The notes below the pieces were generated by a model that saw only the letters and a program-made list of their open reading frames with translations, was not told the origin of the DNA and did not search any database. Below are positions 19,594 to 28,817 of a stretch of 64,000 nt of DNA, in pieces. A program made the position numbers and the translations under genes. Source of the DNA: K189A clade bacterium (GTDB lineage Bacteria; Pseudomonadota; Gammaproteobacteria; Pseudomonadales; Azotimanducaceae); contig CABZTD010000001.1 of assembly GCA_902528515.1 (NCBI GenBank), positions 124,001 through 188,000 of the forward strand, in the 5' to 3' direction. The stretch's first letter is position 1. Each line of letters opens with the position of its first letter.

Positions 19594-20562
19594 TTAAGGA
19601 TCCGTCGTGTAGGCCCATGGCACTTCGTTATAAATCAAAAAATCTGGGTATTTATAGATTCCAGCCTGATTGATGACTTCTGTAGCCTTCACCGCTTCGT
19701 CTAGCATCTCAAGGGACATCTGCATGGGAGGCTCGTTGGGCTGCCAGGTGGTTCCGATGGGATAATCGACCATCGGCGTTTTCGTCATCTCGATATGGTT
19801 ATTGATAAGGTAGGAGACCGGATAGTCGTCGGCCATCGCCCGCAACCGCTTGATACTAGCCGCCCAAGCATCCCAGTCCTCTAGGTAAAGTCGGCCGCGA
19901 TAAAACATGTCGCCGGTGTACAGCAAGTCGGTCCATTCGTCATAGAGAGCAATCTCAGAGCTTTGGTGCCCTGGCGTTCCCGTGATGACAAATTTTCTGC
20001 CTCCCAGATCGAACTCTAGGCGCTCGTCAGGGTAGTTGCTAAATCCCCAATAGTGCATCATCTCCTCATGAGTCAGCCCGACCATGGTCGTATTTTCTCG
20101 GTCCACAAATTGATTCCAGGCAGCGTAGTGGTCGCCGTGCAGATGGCTGTTCGCCACGATCAAATGCGTTGATGACTGGTCGAACTCTTCCTCCCAATTT
20201 GCGATCAGTTCATCCACCACTTCACGCAATGGGAATAGAGCCGGAGAAGAGGTCGAACCTTGATCTATCAGTAGGGCCACGCCGTTACCAAAAAACACAT
20301 ACATAAAGGCGCCTTCGTAATTGATCGCCTTATTTTCGCGCAAGATGTAGGTGTGTTCGTTATATCGGTGTACCTGCACTGCAGGATCAGTGTTGTCCAT
20401 GGCGGACTTTGACCCGTGTATCCATTGCTCGGGAAATTGCCCTGGAGCAGCCGCGTTGCTAGGGAACAAAAGATCGCCTTTCATAATGACGGACATGGCC
20501 ACCTCCATCGCGAAGATGCCCGTGGCTACCATGACAATTGCAAGCCCACGTTTTATCAACAT
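19594..20562 (-). CDS. Secreted metallo-beta-lactamase-fold hydrolase
   Basis: A 322-residue MBL-fold protein with an N-terminal hydrophobic segment (signal or anchor, residues 5-25). Metal ligands are complete: HLHGDH (140-145), His199 in GTPGHQ, Asp218 in YTGD, His256 in NNHIEM. The fold resembles B3-like and lactonase-type hydrolases but no specific substrate signature is visible. It is the second gene of a unit: 30 bp after the HupE/UreJ-like gene and 3 bp before its degenerate paralogue. The pairing of an active and an inactive copy suggests a heteromeric or regulatory arrangement, which is inference. Confidence 0.9.
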   Translation of the reverse strand: MLIKRGLAIVMVATGIFAMEVAMSVIMKGDLLFPSNAAAPGQFPEQWIHGSKSAMDNTDPAVQVHRYNEHTYILRENKAINYEGAFMYVFFGNGVALLIDQGSTSSPALFPLREVVDELIANWEEEFDQSSTHLIVANSHLHGDHYAAWNQFVDRENTTMVGLTHEEMMHYWGFSNYPDERLEFDLGGRKFVITGTPGHQSSEIALYDEWTDLLYTGDMFYRGRLYLEDWDAWAASIKRLRAMADDYPVSYLINNHIEMTKTPMVDYPIGTTWQPNEPPMQMSLEMLDEAVKATEVINQAGIYKYPDFLIYNEVPWAYTTDP

Positions 20563-20592
20563 CGGTTCTGCCTCCTCTTATACTTTTTCCCG

Positions 20593-21753
20593 CTACGCCA
20601 AACGTTTGATTAACCAATAAAGACCAATACCAGCTATGGTCATGCTGGCGGGTTCGGCAACCCGCTGGCGATACAAAGGCCAGTTTTGAAGCCAGCCGAA
20701 AACGACATACGCAATAAACAACACGGCAATTTGACCGATCTCTACGCCAAGATTAAAAAACATCAGGGCTGAAAGCATGGAATCTTCGGGCAACGCCAGC
20801 TCGCTCAGAGCAGATGCAAAACCCATACCGTGCAATAACCCAAAACCAGTCACAACCAGCAACCGCCACTTCGCGACCTTACGGGAATACAGGTTATCTA
20901 TGGCAACGTACAAAATTGAGGCTGCAATTAGAGGTTCGACAAAATGCGCGGGAGCCGCTATGTAGCCAAGTGTCGTCAAGGCAAGGGTGACCGAATGAGC
21001 CAACGTAAAAGCCGTTACCTGCAAAAGTAGTGAAGCAAGCTTGGTCGACAGAAAAAACAGCCCAAGAATGAAAACCATATGGTCTGATCCCATCGGGATG
21101 ATGTGTTGGACGCCGACCATAAGCCAAGTCAGCGATGGCAGCCATGCTTGTAGCTTAAGAACGGCGCTGATCAAAAAATCCGCACCGGGCTCGGCCCGCG
21201 AACCATCAAGTCTGATCTCGCCACTAGATCGGGCTTCCTCTGTAAGCAGTCGCGATATTGGTAAAGCCGCGAAGTAATCCACTCGCACTAAGCAAGGCCA
21301 CGGCACGTCGAGAGTGTCCTTTAGCCTGATTGCGATGATCGACTCTGACGTTGGCATAGCCCCTGTCAGAGCAAATCGAACTTCCGTCATTTGCGGCGTT
21401 AGTGGGTTTTCGATGGCCTCAAGTGATACAGCCTTTATTTGGTAATCACGAAGCTTCAAATCACGGAGCCCACCATCGACCACGACCTCGATTTTAGACT
21501 CAAGCGCTTCGAGCGCTCGATTAAGCACCTCGTTTTTTTGGGGCAGGTCTGCACCAGAAACCGCATCCCAATAGGATTCGGGCGTCATCAGCCCAGACTG
21601 ACCTAAGTCGATCCTCACGGTGACTGTCGCATTAGCCGTCGTATCGGCAGCAATTTGAATTTCGGTCATGTTGAGCATATGCGCATGTGCCGCCGGCAGC
21701 CACGCCAGCGAAAGAATTATACACCCTGCCAGTTTTGTCACGGCTATCCTCAA
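20593..21753 (-). CDS. HupE/UreJ-like membrane protein with periplasmic N-terminal domain
   Basis: A 386-residue protein. A signal peptide (to AHAH) leads into a periplasmic beta-rich region of about 170 residues, then a C-terminal HupE/UreJ_2-like module with six to seven helices, including the diagnostic GVQHIIPMGSDHMVFILGLFFLS and AHSVTLALTTLG, AASILYVAIDNL and LHGMGFASALSE. HupE/UreJ proteins carry nickel or other metals, but the long-N-terminus subgroup is uncharacterised as far as I know. First gene of a three-gene minus-strand unit with two MBL-fold proteins, so a link between metal handling and those hydrolases can be proposed. Confidence 0.85.
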   Translation of the reverse strand: MRIAVTKLAGCIILSLAWLPAAHAHMLNMTEIQIAADTTANATVTVRIDLGQSGLMTPESYWDAVSGADLPQKNEVLNRALEALESKIEVVVDGGLRDLKLRDYQIKAVSLEAIENPLTPQMTEVRFALTGAMPTSESIIAIRLKDTLDVPWPCLVRVDYFAALPISRLLTEEARSSGEIRLDGSRAEPGADFLISAVLKLQAWLPSLTWLMVGVQHIIPMGSDHMVFILGLFFLSTKLASLLLQVTAFTLAHSVTLALTTLGYIAAPAHFVEPLIAASILYVAIDNLYSRKVAKWRLLVVTGFGLLHGMGFASALSELALPEDSMLSALMFFNLGVEIGQIAVLFIAYVVFGWLQNWPLYRQRVAEPASMTIAGIGLYWLIKRLA

Positions 21754-22044
21754 TCAGCGAGCCTCGGGTTGGATTTTCTACGCGCCATTTTAATTTTGCC
21801 TCAGGGCCAAATACTCGGTTTCAGCGAGAACGCACAGCAACATACGTGCCGCCACCTCGACTTATGAAAATCGTTTCCTCGAAGCGCTAGCTGCGCCTAT
21901 TAAAAACAAAAGGTTAGGTCTAAGCACGGGTAATGCACAAGAAGCCTTAGCAAAGGAAGCTTTGTTTACCGCATCCTCGCGCTATACCGCAAAAACGAAT
22001 TCTGGGAGACTGAACTCCGCCGCTTAACTTACAGGGAACTCGCG

Positions 22045-23007
22045 ATGAGTCGACAACAAGGAAAATTCAGGCTCTCCGAACTTGAAGGTCGTATAGCGGT
22101 GATTACTGGCGCGGGAAATTTTGGTATTGGATGGGGTTTGGCAAAATACGCGGCGCTTAATTTGCGCATGCATGTCGTTTTAATCGATTTGCATAGAGCC
22201 ACCGTTGAGAAGGCTGCAGCCGAGCTCCGCGCTATAAACCCTGATCTTAAGGTTTTGGCACTGGCCTGCGACGTAACGAGCAGCGCCAACTTGGCCAACG
22301 CGCTTGAACAAATCGATGATGCATTCGCCGGAATAAGCGTTGGCGCCGTATTTGCAAACGCCGGAGTCATTTTCAATAACAGCATCCTCAAAAGTGAAAT
22401 CGAGGATTGGGAAACCACCCTGAACGTGAACGTACTCGGTGTTGTTAAGACCATCAAAACCTTTGTGCCAAGACTGCAAGCGCAGGCCGAAAAGTCGCTT
22501 TTCTGCTCTACAGCCTCTGTAGGTGGACTGGTACGCGGAGATGGCGGAGCCGCCTCTTACCAAGCGAGCAAGCACGCTGTTGTGGCGCTCACAGAATCAC
22601 TCTCCTTCGAGATCGCTAGGAAATCACCCCAAGTGCATGTCCGGGTGTTATGCCCCTGCATCGTTAGCACCTCCTTGATGCAATCAAGCCAGCTAAATAA
22701 GTCAGCCAAAAACGCACCCGCTAGCACCGATGTGGCGTCGATTAAGCCGAACGAAATGGTGCTGGGAATGACTCCGGAGCGACATGCTGAGCAGGTCTTC
22801 GATCTCATCGCCGACGGTAAATTCTATCTCGTTACCGACAACGTGAGACCCTACGTCGACCATGACTTTCCCTTTGACGCCATGAACATCATTGCCGAGC
22901 GTTTTGATAACTTGAAAGAACTACAACTCGACAATGCCGACGCATTCAAAACGTCTGCAAAAGGCTACCCTTCTTCTATCTTAAAAGGCCCGATGTTTCG
23001 GCCATAA
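22045..23007 (+). CDS. Short-chain dehydrogenase/reductase
   Basis: A 320-residue classical SDR. The nucleotide-binding TGAGNFGIGWGLA is at about residues 19-31, NAG at about 110 (FANAGVIF), and the catalytic Ser and YxxxK in CSTASVGG and YQASKHA. The C-terminus is about 70 residues longer than a minimal SDR. ATG 22045 is preceded by CAGGGA. The gene stands alone between oppositely oriented neighbours. Substrate unknown. Confidence 0.88.
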   Translation: MSRQQGKFRLSELEGRIAVITGAGNFGIGWGLAKYAALNLRMHVVLIDLHRATVEKAAAELRAINPDLKVLALACDVTSSANLANALEQIDDAFAGISVGAVFANAGVIFNNSILKSEIEDWETTLNVNVLGVVKTIKTFVPRLQAQAEKSLFCSTASVGGLVRGDGGAASYQASKHAVVALTESLSFEIARKSPQVHVRVLCPCIVSTSLMQSSQLNKSAKNAPASTDVASIKPNEMVLGMTPERHAEQVFDLIADGKFYLVTDNVRPYVDHDFPFDAMNIIAERFDNLKELQLDNADAFKTSAKGYPSSILKGPMFRP

Positions 23008-23043
23008 AAGACGATCGGCAACGAAGATTGAGCTCGCCGAACC

Positions 23044-23646
23044 TTACCAAGTCAGCGCGATATGAGGCCTGTCGAATAGTCTTGCGAGGTAGCTTTGTAA
23101 CGCTGGGCGAGATTCCAGTAAGCCTGATTTACGTGACCAGTTAATGGTCCATCCGACGATAATATCCGTTAGAGAAAATTGCTCGCCGAGAATAAAACGC
23201 TGATCTGTCAGGTGCTGTTCAAGCACTTCCAAACCGGCAGCAGCAAGCTGTCGATTTAACGCTAACGCCGCAGCCGTTTTCGAATTCGCTAGCTCCACCC
23301 GAACTAACTGAAAGCTGTGCCACAAATAGGCTTCAATTTCAGACTGAGCAAAAGACACCCACTGGTTGTGCAGGCTCCGCTCTTTCGCGCCTTGCGGGGC
23401 TAGCAGATTTTGGCCTAGGGTCATGTCACACAGATGCTGACAAATCGGAGCAGACTCGAACAACACAAAGTCGCCAATCTGCATCGCGGGTATCTTCGCC
23501 TGAGGATGCAAGCACCTGAGTTCATCACTGCCAACCATGCCGTCATAATGCCGGTAAGAGACCTCGAGCCCCAATTCGTCGACCGTCCATGCCACTCTGG
23601 CCGCACGGTTACCACCTGATCCGTAGATAGTGATTTCTTCATTCAC
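23044..23646 (-). CDS. Glutathione S-transferase family protein
   Basis: A 200-residue GST. The thioredoxin-like N-terminal half runs to about residue 80 and includes the cis-Pro and ESAPICQHL motif that binds the glutathione gamma-glutamyl group (here FESAPIC). The all-helical half contains LGEQFSLTDIIVGWTINW, the usual N-capping box with Asp. It opens with ITIYGSGGNRAARVAWTVDEL, where the catalytic Ser/Asn lies near residue 10-13. Located 34 bp upstream-to-downstream of the COG0523 GTPase gene on the same strand, so possibly the second gene of that transcript. Confidence 0.88.
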   Translation of the reverse strand: MNEEITIYGSGGNRAARVAWTVDELGLEVSYRHYDGMVGSDELRCLHPQAKIPAMQIGDFVLFESAPICQHLCDMTLGQNLLAPQGAKERSLHNQWVSFAQSEIEAYLWHSFQLVRVELANSKTAAALALNRQLAAAGLEVLEQHLTDQRFILGEQFSLTDIIVGWTINWSRKSGLLESRPALQSYLARLFDRPHIALTW

Positions 23647-23680
23647 AGTCCGGCTCCTGAGATAACTATCTTTTTTACTG

Positions 23681-24784
23681 TTATTGGGTCGCTCGGGCCT
23701 TTAAGCCCAGGGCGGTAAAGCACTCAAGTAATTCTTTGTGATCTAGCTCCTTAGCGATCACTACCAGCCGGGTTCTGCGATCCTCACCTGGCCACGCATC
23801 AAGGAGTTGCGGAGGATGAAAGACATGCTGTACGCCGTGTATCACCATGGGCCGGTCAAGGCCAGCCACATTAATAATGCCTTTAACTCGCAGCAAATCC
23901 TGACCACGAAATTGCATAAGCATGGTCAAGCAAGACTCGAATAAGACAGCATCTACAGGTTCGTCGAAAACTAGGCTACTGGCCTTCACATCGCCATGCC
24001 TGCTGCTATCGTGTTGGCCATGGCCATGCGCTTCGACGACGTTAGTGACTCGGGAGTTGAAATCGCACGCGAGCCAGGCTTCGACATCACTGCTCTTGTT
24101 CTCCAACCCATAAGCTCCGAGGCCAAAGATCCAATCGGCCTGAGCCTGGCCATCGATCACTGCGCTGATCGGCGCAGCGGGCGCATATTGCCGGATCGCT
24201 GTTTCCAAGGATTGCTCCGAATCGCCGAGCAGGTCCGTTTTCGTCAGCAAAATCCGGTCAGCAACAGCAACCTGCTTAACCGCCTCGATATGGTGATCCA
24301 ACGTCGCGATGCCGTTTACCGCGTCTACCGTCGTAAGTACGCCCGCTAGCATGTATTGCGACGATACTTGCTCGTCTCCAATGATGGTTTGCAGTATCGG
24401 TGCTGGATCGGCAATGCCAGTGGTTTCGATGATGACTTTGTCAAACCAGCGTATACCGCTCCGCGCATAGCGCCAGGGGGCCTCGCTCAGGGTTTGTACA
24501 AGATCCGCACGAATGGTGCAGCAAATGCAGCCACTGTTGACGGCTACCAGGGTGTCATCATCAATCGGCACCAAAAGTTCATGGTCTAGACCGACTTCAC
24601 CAAATTCATTGACGAGAACGAGTGTGCGCGTCAACCCGCCAGTGCGGCCTAAGTAATCGAGCACGGTAGTTTTACCGCTACCAAGAAAGCCGGTAAGCAC
24701 AGTTATGGGAATAGAACTTACCGACGAAGCAGATCTCAACATGCTATTTAAAATCAGGCCTAGGGCTTGGACAATCGCCTGCAT
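23681..24784 (-). CDS. COG0523 (CobW/P47K) GTP-dependent metal chaperone
   Basis: A 367-residue G3E GTPase. Walker A GFLGSGKTT, the metal-binding CxCC motif as NSGCICCTI, Walker B region VIIETTGIADP and guanine motif LTKTDL are all present, followed by a His-rich linker (VEAHGHGQHDSSRHGD) and a CobW C-terminal domain ending in the usual region. COG0523 proteins insert metal, often zinc, into client enzymes. ATG 24784 gives the longest frame, but ATG 24742 (MLRSASSV...) fits the family start better. The near-perfect palindrome at 24801 just upstream looks like a Zur operator, supporting the zinc-starvation subgroup. Confidence 0.92.
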   Translation of the reverse strand: MQAIVQALGLILNSMLRSASSVSSIPITVLTGFLGSGKTTVLDYLGRTGGLTRTLVLVNEFGEVGLDHELLVPIDDDTLVAVNSGCICCTIRADLVQTLSEAPWRYARSGIRWFDKVIIETTGIADPAPILQTIIGDEQVSSQYMLAGVLTTVDAVNGIATLDHHIEAVKQVAVADRILLTKTDLLGDSEQSLETAIRQYAPAAPISAVIDGQAQADWIFGLGAYGLENKSSDVEAWLACDFNSRVTNVVEAHGHGQHDSSRHGDVKASSLVFDEPVDAVLFESCLTMLMQFRGQDLLRVKGIINVAGLDRPMVIHGVQHVFHPPQLLDAWPGEDRRTRLVVIAKELDHKELLECFTALGLKARATQ

Positions 24785-24800
24785 TACAGGTTCGTTAGTT

Positions 24801-24817
24801 AGGATATATTATAACCT
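24801..24817. promoter_or_regulatory. Putative Zur operator in the divergent COG0523 / alcohol dehydrogenase promoter
   Basis: AGGATATATTATAACCT is a palindrome with a single mismatched pair. It agrees at 12 of 15 positions with the gammaproteobacterial Zur core TGTTATAwTATAACA. It contains TATAAT on the minus strand, so bound repressor would cover the -10 of the COG0523 gene; the plus-strand dehydrogenase starts about 70 bp away. Confidence 0.55.
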
Positions 24818-24885
24818 TCTTAAAGCAGTAGAACCTGACTTAATAACGTATTCTCTTGCCTTGCCTAACCAACGCGGAAAACACT

Positions 24886-26022
24886 ATGGCGAACCTGACT
24901 TTCATGAATAACACCATTTTTGACCACGGTGCCAGCAATCAGCTCGGTCAAGTCCTTGCGATGCACAGCATACGCCGCCCGCTGCTTTGCACGGACAAAG
25001 GCTTGGTCAATCTTGGCATGGTGACCGATCTGGTCTCTCACTTGGGCAATGATGCTGCGCTGACAATTTTTGACGGTACGCCGGAAAATCCAACCCAAAT
25101 GGCAGTAGAGGAAGCAGTAGCCGCATACCAAGAAGCAGGCTGCGATGGTGTGGTCGCCCTTGGAGGCGGTTCCTCCATGGACTTGGCAAAAGCAGTCGCT
25201 TTGGCAGTCACTCATGAGGGAGACCTGCTTCAATACACCGCGGGCCTCGGTGGTGCTGGAAAAATTGGCACCGTGGCGCCCTTGATCGCCATCCCCACTA
25301 CGTCGGGTACTGGCAGCGAGGTTTCCTCCGGCGCTGTTATCATCATGAACAATGGCGAAAAACTGATCCTTGCTAGCCGCAACTTAGTGCCAATGACGTC
25401 GATTTGTGACCCGTCTCTAACCCTTGGCCTGCCACCTTTGCTCACTGCGGCGACAGGAATGGATGCGATGACCCACTGCATCGAGGCACTGCTTTCGCCA
25501 CAAATTAATCCACCCGCAGAAGCGGTCGCCTGCGATGGCATTGAGCGCGGCATTCGCGAGGGGAACCTCGTTAAAGCGGTCAAAGACGGATCTGATGAAG
25601 ATGCACGCTGGCATATGATGATGGCTGCGGCGGAGGGTGCCATGGGCTTCAGTAAAGGCTTAGGTTCGGTACACTCAATGAGCCACGCTTGCGGTGCCGA
25701 TCAGTCGCTGCGCCTACATCATGGGACGTTGAACGCCGTCATTTTACCCACCATTTTAGATTTCAATAGGGATCACGTTGGCGATAAGTACACGCGCCTA
25801 AACGCCGCAATGGGACTTGATGCCAGTGCTGATCCTGCAGAGTTCATCCGTGAGCTAAATTCCGAGATTGGCCTGCCCGCGAACCTGCGCGAAATGGGGG
25901 TGCAGAAAGATGCGATCGCAGATCTATCGAGCCATGCAGCCAAGGATGTTTGCACCTTCACTAACCCTCGCCCTTGCTCAGCAGAGGAATACGAAGGGCT
26001 TTACGAGATCGCCATCGGTTAA
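24886..26022 (+). CDS. Iron-type (group III) alcohol dehydrogenase
   Basis: A 378-residue protein from ATG 24886, which has GGAAAAC upstream; the TTG ten codons earlier is less likely. NAD-binding GGGSSMDLAKA and metal ligands in GMDAMTHCIEAL and GSVHSMSHACGADQSLRLHHG (Asp and three His) are complete for the iron-dependent family. It oxidises or reduces a short alcohol/aldehyde, unknown which. It is divergent from the zinc chaperone gene across a Zur-like site, which raises the idea of an iron enzyme replacing zinc alcohol dehydrogenases when zinc is low. That is inference. Confidence 0.92.
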   Translation: MANLTFMNNTIFDHGASNQLGQVLAMHSIRRPLLCTDKGLVNLGMVTDLVSHLGNDAALTIFDGTPENPTQMAVEEAVAAYQEAGCDGVVALGGGSSMDLAKAVALAVTHEGDLLQYTAGLGGAGKIGTVAPLIAIPTTSGTGSEVSSGAVIIMNNGEKLILASRNLVPMTSICDPSLTLGLPPLLTAATGMDAMTHCIEALLSPQINPPAEAVACDGIERGIREGNLVKAVKDGSDEDARWHMMMAAAEGAMGFSKGLGSVHSMSHACGADQSLRLHHGTLNAVILPTILDFNRDHVGDKYTRLNAAMGLDASADPAEFIRELNSEIGLPANLREMGVQKDAIADLSSHAAKDVCTFTNPRPCSAEEYEGLYEIAIG

Positions 26023-26179
26023 ATAGCCAAGGTATTCTCTACGACCAGTGGGTTACATCGTACCGTGTGTCCTCTCGGGTAGCCTACGTTCTGGCTGCCC
26101 AAATTTTACCAATACTTCATAATCACTCGCTACTTTTCAGTACCGACCAACGCAATCCTAGGTCTGTAAGGAGATTACC

Positions 26180-27850
26180 ATGCGCTCGTTCATCATCTTA
26201 GCTTGTCTGCTGCTTTCAAACTCGGCATTGGCGGACAACGCCACAGGCAAGGTCTTTATCGACAGCAATAAAAACGGCGTGCTCGATACCGCTGAGCAGG
26301 GGATTGAAGGAGTACGCGTAAGCAACGGTGTCAATGTGGTGACGACCGACGAAGAGGGTCGCTACATTCTACCGGTTGACGAGCAGAGCATTATCTTCAT
26401 CACCAAGCCACGCGACCACGCAATTCCCGTCAATGCGCACATGCTTCCTCAGTTCTATTACATTCATCAGCCAGGGGGCTCTTCAGCAAAAATGCGCTAT
26501 GAGGGTATAGCGCCCACGGGCCCTTTGCCTGAGCAAATCAATTTTCCGCTGATCAAGCGCGAAGAATCCCAGCAATTTGAAGCGATTTTATTTGCAGATC
26601 CGCAGCCGCAAACCCAGCGAGAACTCGACTATATTCGTGACGATGTGATTGCAGAACTCATCGGCACGGATGCGGCCTTTGGCATGACCATGGGTGACAT
26701 CATGTACGACGATCTATCGCTGTTTCCGCGCTACAACGCATTGATCGCGCAGATCGGCATCCCTTGGTACAACGTGCCCGGTAACCACGAACTGAACTTT
26801 GAGGCCGAAAACGACAAGGATTCGCTGGAGACTTTCAAGAGTTTCTTCGGCCCTCCCTATTACGCCTTCGAATATGCAGACGCTCTTTTCGTGGTCCTCG
26901 ACAATATCGATTACCAAGGCAGTGGCAAGGCTGATCCGGGCGATGTGCGCGGCAACGGCGGTTACGAAGCTCGCATCAGCAAGCAACAGCTCCGCTGGCT
27001 TGAGAAAGAGCTCGAATACGTTGACAACGATAGGCTTGTTTTTGTGGCAACCCATGCTCCGCTGGGCAGCGAGGATCGCAGCTATACTACCGACAATCGC
27101 AAGGGACTTTTCCGACTTTTGGCGGGCCGGCCTAACCTGTACTCTGTCGCGGGACATACCCATACCACTAATCATATTTACTTCGGCGAAGAAGACGGGT
27201 TCGACGGCCCCGGCACATTTCACCACCATGTGTTGGCGACTGTATCGGGATCTTGGTGGAGTGGCCCTTTTGATGAGCGCGGCATCGCTATCAGCGATCA
27301 GCGTGACGGCACTCCCAACGGCTACCACATTCTTGAGGTAGACGCCACAGACCTCACCGTGCGTTTCAAAGGCGCAGGCAAGCCCGCAGACCAACAGATG
27401 CGAATCCGCTTTGACGTAGCGCACCATCAGCTCCAACCCAATGGCATGCGCGATTTCAAGGCTGGCCAGCTTCTCGACGGTCATCTTTCCCAGGACGAGC
27501 TGGCCGCAGCCTCTATCATCGTCAACCTCTTTGACGGCGGCCCCAAATCCATCGTCTCTTACCGAGTCAACGACGGCGAATACCAACCGCTGACGCGAAG
27601 GTCAAGAAAGGACCCCTACATGCTCGAGCAGTTCGTTCGGTACGCCAGCGAGAAAAAATCTTTCGTACAAGCAACGGTTTCAACACATATGTTCGAGGCA
27701 GACCTGAGTGCTGATCTGCCGCCGGGTGTACATACCGTGACTGTGCGGGCCTCGGACGAATTCGGCCGCGAGCATCACGGCCATGCGGTATTGGAAATTG
27801 TCCCTGGCGTCGCAGGTAGCGAGGCAGGTCTGAGCTATCCTTCGCCTTAA
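26180..27850 (+). CDS. Secreted calcineurin-like metallophosphoesterase
   Basis: A 556-residue periplasmic phosphoesterase. A signal peptide (to SALA) is followed by a SdrD-B/Cna-like N-terminal domain (GKVFIDSNKNGVLDTAEQGIEGVRVSNG, residues 24-125), the catalytic core with FADPQPQ, MGDIMYDD, PGNHELN, ATHAPLG and GHTHTTNH, and a C-terminal domain of about 150 residues. That three-part order is the MetallophosN-Metallophos-MetallophosC architecture. It should release phosphate from organic phosphoesters or phosphodiesters. AAGGAG lies 7 bases before ATG 26180. Monocistronic as far as I can see. Confidence 0.93.
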   Translation: MRSFIILACLLLSNSALADNATGKVFIDSNKNGVLDTAEQGIEGVRVSNGVNVVTTDEEGRYILPVDEQSIIFITKPRDHAIPVNAHMLPQFYYIHQPGGSSAKMRYEGIAPTGPLPEQINFPLIKREESQQFEAILFADPQPQTQRELDYIRDDVIAELIGTDAAFGMTMGDIMYDDLSLFPRYNALIAQIGIPWYNVPGNHELNFEAENDKDSLETFKSFFGPPYYAFEYADALFVVLDNIDYQGSGKADPGDVRGNGGYEARISKQQLRWLEKELEYVDNDRLVFVATHAPLGSEDRSYTTDNRKGLFRLLAGRPNLYSVAGHTHTTNHIYFGEEDGFDGPGTFHHHVLATVSGSWWSGPFDERGIAISDQRDGTPNGYHILEVDATDLTVRFKGAGKPADQQMRIRFDVAHHQLQPNGMRDFKAGQLLDGHLSQDELAAASIIVNLFDGGPKSIVSYRVNDGEYQPLTRRSRKDPYMLEQFVRYASEKKSFVQATVSTHMFEADLSADLPPGVHTVTVRASDEFGREHHGHAVLEIVPGVAGSEAGLSYPSP

Positions 27851-27921
27851 GCGAGTGATAAGACAAGGAAAAGGGGTAAAATTGACGCCCTGATCAGAAG
27901 AGATTTATCGACGGGGGTAAG

Positions 27922-28782
27922 ATGAAGGTAGGCGTTATTCCAATCAATATCGGGGTTCAAACTGCTGGTCAAGTGGTGCAAACCGCGCAGTTAGTCGAGT
28001 CATTGGGATACGAATCGGTTTGGACCTTTGAGCATGTCATCGTGCCGGTAGATTTTGAATCGAAGTATCCTTACAACAAATCCGGCAATATGGGCATCGC
28101 GCCGGAAACCAACTTTGTCGACCCCCTGATAGCGCTCGCAGCGGTCGCTGAAGCCACCACTACTCTGCGACTCGCCACCGGGGTAAACATCTTGTCCCAA
28201 GTGAATCCTATCTACATGGCGAAGCAAGCGGCGAGCCTAGATTTTATGTCCAACGGGCGCTTCATGTTAGGTGTTGGTATCGGTTGGCTGCGCGAGGAAT
28301 TCGACGCGCTCGGAGTGCCCTTCGAGCGACGCGGAGCCAGGTTTGATGATTATGTGACGGGCATGCGCAAAATATGGTCTGGCGAGGTAGTCGAACACGA
28401 AAGCGATTTTGTTTCATGGACAAATTTCAAGAGCTATCCCCTGCCTATACAAAGTCCCTTCCCTGTGGTCATGGGCGGCGTGCAGGGAAAAATATTTCAG
28501 CGTACGGCCCAGCTCGGCAACGGTTGGTTCGCGCCTACCGGCGACCCTGCGGAACTGAAGGGCCACATGGAGAACCTCAGGCGTGAATGCGACGCCATAA
28601 ATCGCGATATGTCTGAAATTGAAGTGACCTGCATGTGGTCAGGTATCGGCGGCAAAGACTTCCTATGCGAGCTTGAATCTGTCGGCGTGGGCAGGGTTGT
28701 TATATCAATGATGGGTGAAGGCGATCCTGCCGAACGGCTGCAAAGTGTCGCAAAGGACGTCTTTGCAAGCACAGCTGCGTAA
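27922..28782 (+). CDS. LLM-class flavin-dependent oxidoreductase
   Basis: A 286-residue luciferase-like TIM barrel of the F420-dependent Rv2161c-like type: GVIPINIG, SVWTFEHVIVP, DPLIALAAVAEATTTLRLATGVNIL, QAASLDFMSNGRFMLGVGIGWLREEFDALGV are strongly diagnostic. Members annotated as F420-dependent occur widely in proteobacteria, where the cofactor may instead be FMN. Substrate unknown. GGGGGT upstream of ATG 27922 acts as a plausible ribosome site. Convergent with the merC gene. Confidence 0.9.
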   Translation: MKVGVIPINIGVQTAGQVVQTAQLVESLGYESVWTFEHVIVPVDFESKYPYNKSGNMGIAPETNFVDPLIALAAVAEATTTLRLATGVNILSQVNPIYMAKQAASLDFMSNGRFMLGVGIGWLREEFDALGVPFERRGARFDDYVTGMRKIWSGEVVEHESDFVSWTNFKSYPLPIQSPFPVVMGGVQGKIFQRTAQLGNGWFAPTGDPAELKGHMENLRRECDAINRDMSEIEVTCMWSGIGGKDFLCELESVGVGRVVISMMGEGDPAERLQSVAKDVFASTAA

Positions 28783-28817
28783 TGACGGCTAGCTCACAGG
28801 GCCAAGGGATGCTGCAG

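Noticed and set aside
26714-27586. 290-residue frame opposite the metallophosphoesterase
   Set aside because: Shadow of a clear gene; no ribosome site, no motif.
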